The notes beneath the pieces were generated by a model, which worked only from the letters and a program-made list of their open reading frames with translations, had not been told where the DNA came from and did no database searches. Position numbers and translations under genes: made by a program. Source: Diorhabda sublineata (taxonomy: Eukaryota; Arthropoda; Insecta; Coleoptera; Chrysomelidae). From it: 64,000 nucleotides of DNA. Positions 58,911-64,000 of this stretch are shown here, piece by piece (the stretch's first letter is position 1; each line of letters opens with the position of its first letter). Location of the stretch: the NCBI RefSeq assembly GCF_026230105.1, contig NC_079480.1, positions 22,734,488 through 22,798,487 on the forward strand. The letters are read 5' to 3'.

Positions 58911-59940
58911 AGGCTCGTTCAGACAATGACATTTTATGCCGTGGCACCTAATGCCGTGACGTGAATGGCGCAACAATGCATTGTCTGAACAGTTGAAGGA
59001 CTCGATGTCATGACGTTAGTGCTGTATATCAAAAATTTTTGATATACGACATCGTGACATCAAATGTCTCGCTTGTTTCATCGTTTGAACATCGGCGACG
59101 GTGACAGTACTGATTTTTTGGCGCGAATCTGCTGTTTGTCATTCGATCATGTCTTGATTTGATATACTTACATTTCTGGAATGTTACCAGCAATACCCTT
59201 GTCTATGGGATAAGTCCATTTCAGCATTAAAGGATAGAAATAAACGGGATCAAGCGGAAGAAGCGCTTTTGAACATTTTTAAATTATACTTCGCCTTCGC
59301 CCATAAAGTAATCAGCTAACTGTGCACGCTTTCTAGTATTTGTTGTTCATGTTCCTAAACCAATTTTAGCGTTCTCTGTATCTTCAACATCAGGTGTTAA
59401 TCCATAATTTGACTTTTCCTAATCCAATTATGTAAAGCACAGCACGTATTCACGGTTTGTAACAACTTTTTCTGGTTCAAGATCTATTGCCCTTAAAAAT
59501 ATCCGGAAACGATTCGTTAAAATTCCGAATCTATTCTCGATTATTCTTCTTGCTCGACACGATCTAGAGTCAAAAACACGTTCCGTAATACTATGGTTGG
59601 GCCGCCTAGGATAAGGTTTCATTAGATACTCTCTTAAAGGGAAGGATTCGTCTCCTATTATCTCCAAGTCCCTCAGCACCGTTCCTGGTGCATCTAATGT
59701 GTTCCTACGTCTAATCCACTTTCTTACCCACACTCGCCTTTTTAATTTTTGCCTCAACTTCAAATTAATTAGTTCCTCTAATACATCCGCTACTGCAGTT
59801 ACGAGTTCCGCCATTTTTGATAATAGTATGTCGCAACACATGTGTTGGTACGTGTGAACACCTAGTGTCATAACGTCGAATGTCTTACGCTGTCACAGCA
59901 TTTGATGTCACGACATGAATGTCACCGTTTCAACGAGCCT
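58911..59940. mobile_element. PIF/Harbinger element, internally deleted, with intact ends
   Basis: Terminal inverted repeats begin AGGCTCGTT and end AACGAGCCT, flanked by the 3-bp target duplication TAA (58908-58910 and 59941-59943), the signature of PIF/Harbinger insertion. Subterminal ACG/GTGACAT-type repeats (GCCGTGACGT, CATGACGT, GTCACGACAT) occur at both ends. It is 1030 bp, with one open frame (59428-59871) on the minus strand. The intact ends and frame suggest recent mobility with help from a full-length relative. Confidence 0.88.
59428..59871 (-). CDS. Truncated Harbinger (HARBI1-like) nuclease, N- and C-terminal parts fused
   Basis: 147 residues. The N-terminal half (VWVRKWIRRRNTLDAPGTVL, after a Lys/Arg-rich stretch) matches the usual start of PIF/Harbinger nucleases (WVRpwIxRRxxxGaxxtL). 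The next residues jump directly to the C-terminal part: IIGDESFPLREYLMKPYPRR, then FDSRSCRARRIIENRFGIL and NRFRIF, which contains the last catalytic Glu (E in RIIENRFGIL). The segment carrying the first catalytic Asp residues is absent, so it cannot be an active transposase. The junction (VLRDLEIIGDES) is in frame. Inference: internal deletion of about 200 codons that happened to keep the frame. Confidence 0.75.
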   Translation of the reverse strand: MTLGVHTYQHMCCDILLSKMAELVTAVADVLEELINLKLRQKLKRRVWVRKWIRRRNTLDAPGTVLRDLEIIGDESFPLREYLMKPYPRRPNHSITERVFDSRSCRARRIIENRFGILTNRFRIFLRAIDLEPEKVVTNREYVLCFT

Positions 59941-61755
59941 TAATACACATAGTGTAGAATGTAATTTGGATGTAATTTTACGTAACTAGTTTTTTGTCAT
60001 GTTTATAACATGAATTTATATAAGTTTTGAGGGAAATGCATTTATTTCGTATTGATTAAAAATTCCATTTTTTGTTTTATTAAATACGAAACGTGTAATT
60101 TATTTTTATTAGTGTAAATATGTAAAAATAAATTGTTCGAATAACATTGTGTTTTATTTATTTCCTTGTTTTGTGTACTGAAAAACTATCGTCTTCTTTT
60201 TCTTCTCAGTTGTAACAGGTTCAATTCGCAGACTATCTACCCAGTCACATTTATTACCATAGAATTTTGAAATATTCTAATAATAACCTATATCGTTGAC
60301 AATTTGTCAAGTTATTCTTCTTTTGCCCGTAATTTGACTTTTGTATTTAAGATTATGCAGTGATTGGAGAATTACGATTAGATATGTAGGCAGTGTATAA
60401 AAAAGAAGAAAGAGAATTGAAGGAATTTAGATAAATATTAAATAATAAACGTCGATTTCGTAAAAAGTAAATCAAAACCGCCCGGTATATTTAGTATGAA
60501 TAATAAAATCGTGAAATATACTTTCAATTATAATTCTCTAAAAATATATAATAAATGAGTCTTATACACAACTCGCATTAATTTTTATTCCAAATTTACC
60601 TTGGAAAAGATGCCATTATTAATTATAAGACTATTTATACATTGGTGCCACATTTTTTGACGAACTTCCTTAAAAGAATCTACATATTCCTTATAAAGTG
60701 ACAAGAGAAAAGAAAATAGACGTTATAAGAACAAAATTGAGTAATAGAAAAAAACTAACCTAATATCTTTATATATTTGACGTAACCAGAATTTCGTTTT
60801 CTAACTTTATTTCATTCTCATAATTACTTAATTGTAATAAAAGTTAAGTTTTTTGATGAAATTATCCAAATATTCACCAACTAAACAGTTTCGCTTTGAA
60901 ATTCTTTGAATAAAAGCTTTCAATTCGGTAGATACTTTCGTTTAAAATCATTTATATTGAAGAAAATTTTTCTATTCCGGCAACACTGGATTTGGTTAAG
61001 GATAAGTCAAAGTGCTAATCAATCATATCAACTGTTAAAAAATATTTTAACATATATTGAAATATCGGACGTAATCTTGATACGTTATAAATTAAATAGT
61101 GAAAAATAAATTATGAACTACTGTTATAACCACCCCGTAATATAAATGAGTTTACGATTTCATTTTATTTATATTTCGATAAAAATGTTTAAATCGAATC
61201 GATTTATATTTACCACATCTTTACAAATCGATTAAGACATTATGAATTGAATCTACACAAATCGATGTAACCAGCAACTTAAGATTCTTATTAAAATGTA
61301 CAAGAAATAATTTTTGATATTGTTTACTTACCTTGAACTAATTATTTTATGAAATAGATTAATTTGAATCTAATGACTGAAATTGTTTTGTTCGGAACAC
61401 AGATGATGACCTGTGTTCATTTTTTACGTCACAATTATGAGTCATAGTAAGAACACTTGGTCACATTGGAACAACGTTGCCAGATTGAGTTTTTTTAACG
61501 TGGAAACTAGATTTACTTTTTTTCAATATTTAGAATAGGGGAAAGGTGTAAAGGAGGAATAAAATAAAAAAAATGCCCAACAACTTTATTATAAAAAAAT
61601 TGAAAAATACAATTTTAGAAATTTGATATCGAGGTAGTTCTAATGTACTTCTTCAGATTTATTTATTTTCCAATTGGATATGTTTGTAAAAATAATTTGA
61701 AAAAATGTTGTTTTAGATCATTTTCACGTCATCTTGTAAAACGAGACGAAGTATT
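59941..61755. other. Intergenic, AT-rich, no gene seen
   Basis: No coding or repeat structure beyond a short perfect GAACACAG/CTGTGTTC inverted repeat at about 61395-61418. The small open frame at 60906-61109 has no recognisable features. Confidence 0.5.
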
Positions 61756-64000
61756 TTATGCGATATCGGCTTCTTTTCCGTTTTCGTATTTCGTTTTCAG
61801 CGGCTGTAATTCCTTCCCTTGGATAGTTGTGTCTACAGAATTGAACTTTTGCAACTTTCCGGTACCGAAAACGAGGTAAACCACCGTCGCAAACGCATAA
61901 GCACCGGCCAATATCCAAAATATGTACCTCCAAGTACGGAAGGTACTTTCCGTTTCTGTTATAACCGCCACTACTTTCGTAGACACCCATCCGGCTATGG
62001 AAGACAGAGTATTGGCCATACCGAATATGGTACCGGAAAAATTCGGCGCGATATCAAGTACGTTCGAGAGATACCCCGCCGTAACAGCCCCGTTGAAAAA
62101 TAGGGCGCACGTGAACACGGTTACTGAAATGGCGGACGTTTTCCCCCATAAAGCTTGGATTACCATCATAATAGCGGGAAGGGAACAAGCGAACGTAGTG
62201 AAAACTTTTCTAGTTACAGTCGTCGACATTCTGCCGGATTTTCTAAGTTTATCCGCCGCGTAACTAGCCAACACCGCCATCAAATATTTACCTGTAAATT
62301 GAGAAGCGTTGTAACAACGGCAAAACAGTCGTTAGAAAATGAATTATTCAATTATTTCTTATATAAAAAATGTTATTTATTTCTCAGTATTTATAATAGA
62401 ATGGCAACAGCGCTTAGTATATTACCATGGAAATAATTGACCTTTAATGACGTCAAAATATATCAGTTTATTATTCAATTATTTGTTATGAAAAAATTTA
62501 TTTCTTAGTATTTATAAAAAGCGTGGCAACAGCGCTTCGTATATTACTATGGAAATAATTAACCTTTGATGACGTCAACATATATCAAGTTATTCTAAAG
62601 ATAACTAGAAACGTTTAAACTATATATGAATTTGAAAATTTTACGGAAATTATAATCAAAATAATTAAAAAATTGAAAATAAATGATTTATATGAATTTT
62701 TTCGAAATATTATTCGTAATAAACAAATGAATGAATCATCGTTGCTAATCGTAATTCCAATCATCTGACAGTACGACGTTGCCGTCGAGTTTTAATACGA
62801 ATTCGCGTAGTTGCCAGATATCTTTTATTTCCATCTGTAATACTATAAATATTTTTATTAAAAATGAGAGCAAAAGCATTATTGTTATATAAATTTAGTC
62901 AAAAAGTTATTTTTTTATTTTGAAAATTGATAAAACGTAAATTATTTGATTATTCTATTTAAAAATTCAACAAATACGAGGGTTGTCTAAACAGTAACAT
63001 TTTTTTGATAAAAAAAAAAAAAAATAATGGGCATCGCTTGGAATGTAGAAAACAGTGTTGCCAGAGTAGTTAGCGATGTTTTTTTAACTCAAGTACCTCA
63101 AAACAGCAAAAGGAAAAATTTCCATATTTGCCCTGTTAATAATCACAAAAACACCTTATTTCAGCGTTTTCGAAGTCGCAGAAACCATTTATCGATGTCC
63201 CTGATGTCGATAATTAGTACATTCGGTTGATTTCAACGATAAATCTATTAAGCGACTTCGAAAACGCCAAATTAGCATGATTGTCAAATTCTGAAACAGT
63301 CAGATACAGACAACCAAAAACTTTTTATTGTTTTTTTTATCAATAGTTCAATCTTATTACTTTGATGGAAAAATTATTGAAAAATTTGCTAGAAATAATT
63401 TTTTCCCCAAAAAAAGCCTGAGTTTTAGATAAAAATCTTCAATCTCATAGATTTTTAAAAGTCTCAATTTAACAAGAAATCCTTCAGTTCTGGCAACATT
63501 GCTAATAAAATTCTAATCAAAACTTTCAATTTCACATTTAGCGCCAAGATGGCGGCCGTAGCCACGCCCTACTAAAACGACCAGTTACTTTGTAGACAAC
63601 CACGGTATAGTACGTTCGTACTTTTTTACATACCAAAATAAGGTAAGCTCGATAGTAATCCATTGTTTTTAATATTAAATTGTAGGACGTCCTTCATATA
63701 CGTGGGTAATTGATTTACAACAGTGAAATAACAGAATACGGAACACCCATGGGTCACGATAATCGCCCAAACGGGCGCGCAAGTCAATATTTCTTTCAAA
63801 GGTAGTTTTTCGGGTTTGACATTTTTGGTACCGCCTCCTTCCATTTGCGCTATTTTAGTTTCAATTTCGTATTTTTCTACTTCGGTTATTCTCGGATGTT
63901 GCGAGGGAGAATCGTATATTAATGTGAACCAAAGTATAGACCAAACTATACCTACGGCACCAGTTACGTAAAAAACACACTCCCAACCAGATAGACTGAT
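61756..64000 (-). CDS. SLC17/sialin-like anion transporter (C-terminal part, gene continues past the right edge)
   Basis: Two exons visible: >64000-63634 and 62291-61756 (stop TAA at 61758-61756). Joined, they read ISLSGWECVFYVTGAVGIVW, then SILWFTLIYDSPSQHPRI, GLLSSLPYFGKYLMAVLASY, AADKLRKSGRMSTTVTRKVF and the membrane segments to the end (FSGTIFGMANTLSSIAGW, YIFWILAGAYAFATVVYLVF). This is the C-terminal half of the major facilitator SLC17 family, which in insects includes sialin-like and inorganic phosphate/anion cotransporters such as Picot. Key family motifs NFSGTIFGMANT and SPSxHPRI are present. Substrate is unknown. The 1.34-kb intron holds a mariner-like MITE and a 125-bp tandem duplication. 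Confidence 0.9.
62336..62592. repeat. 125-bp tandem duplication in SLC17 intron
   Basis: Two copies (62336-62464 and 62465-62592) share TTATTCAATTATTT, TCAGTATTTATAA, GGCAACAGCGCTT, TATATTAC-ATGGAAATAATT and AATGACGTCAA. They are about 90% alike by eye. A TGACGTCA (CRE-like) palindrome core is present in both. Confidence 0.8.
62975..63608. mobile_element. Mariner-like MITE with internal hairpin
   Basis: The left end TACGAGGGTTGTCTAAACAG followed by TAAC, and the right end (reverse complement TACCGTGGTTGTCTACAAAG followed by TAAC), form inverted repeats with a few mismatches. They start with TA as mariner insertions do. Inside, 63164-63179 and 63252-63267 are a perfect 16-bp inverted pair (GCGTTTTCGAAGTCGC). 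An AAGATGGCGGC block lies near the right end (63547). No transposase is present. Confidence 0.6.

Noticed and set aside
60906..61109. 67-codon frame
   Set aside because: No recognisable domain, biased AT-rich composition, no context.
1..64000. tRNA, rRNA, CRISPR array, bacterial operon or antiviral-system interpretation
   Set aside because: Read by eye, no tRNA A/B-box pair or rRNA segment was found. The tandem repeats lack the short repeat/unique spacer pattern of CRISPR, and the genes are spliced eukaryotic genes.

Overview
This is a eukaryotic, AT-rich nuclear window, almost certainly from an insect. The evidence is short GT-AG introns, two ZAD-type C2H2 zinc-finger genes (a class expanded in insects), a divergent insect-style nicotinic receptor subunit, and clear orthologues of conserved animal genes. 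A beetle is plausible, but nothing here proves the order. Exon models were built by hand; for every complete gene the exon phases join without a frameshift and the total length is a multiple of three.

Layout: (1) 1-1466, + strand, 3' end of a reticulon (Rtnl1-like). (2) 1467-6340, no confident gene, dominated by two degenerate tandem-repeat fields. (3) 6341-9665, +, divergent alpha-type nicotinic acetylcholine receptor subunit, 8 exons. (4) 11872-20421, -, ATAD5/Elg1 PCNA-unloading factor, 8 exons, introns full of repeats. (5) 21025-28969, +, MARCH6/TEB4 ER ubiquitin ligase, 6 exons, with an array of seven 304-bp units in its last intron. (6) 29149-30775, hairpin-forming repeats. (7) 33287-34177, +, intronless short-chain dehydrogenase. 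(8) 34666-35987, +, and 38280-40651, -, two convergent ZAD zinc-finger genes. (9) 41239-42979, +, GDE1-like phosphodiesterase. (10) 46228-49811, +, MFSD12-like transporter. (11) 51324-52319, -, Bub3, head-to-head with (12) FAF2/UBXD8 at 52771-55780, +. (13) 58911-59940, a Harbinger element. (14) 61756 to the right edge, -, 3' part of an SLC17/sialin-like transporter.

The genes do not form one pathway. Two ER protein-quality-control factors (MARCH6 and FAF2) and two cell-cycle/replication factors (ATAD5 and Bub3) occur here, but the pairs are not adjacent and I read no cluster into this. ATAD5/MARCH6, ZAD-zinc-finger/GDE1 and Bub3/FAF2 are divergent pairs with about 450-600 bp between start codons.

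Most of the remaining DNA is repetitive: mariner, Tc1-like, piggyBac, non-LTR, Harbinger and P/THAP-like remnants, MITEs and fold-back elements, and at least a dozen separate tandem repeats with local, unrelated units. The most unusual structures are the homogeneous 304-bp array inside MARCH6, the array of hairpins downstream of it, a 119-bp tandem duplication of the end of a zinc-finger gene, a roughly 750-bp fold-back element in ATAD5, and an internally deleted Harbinger element that keeps an open reading frame. I found no convincing new multi-gene system, and no tRNA, rRNA or CRISPR array.
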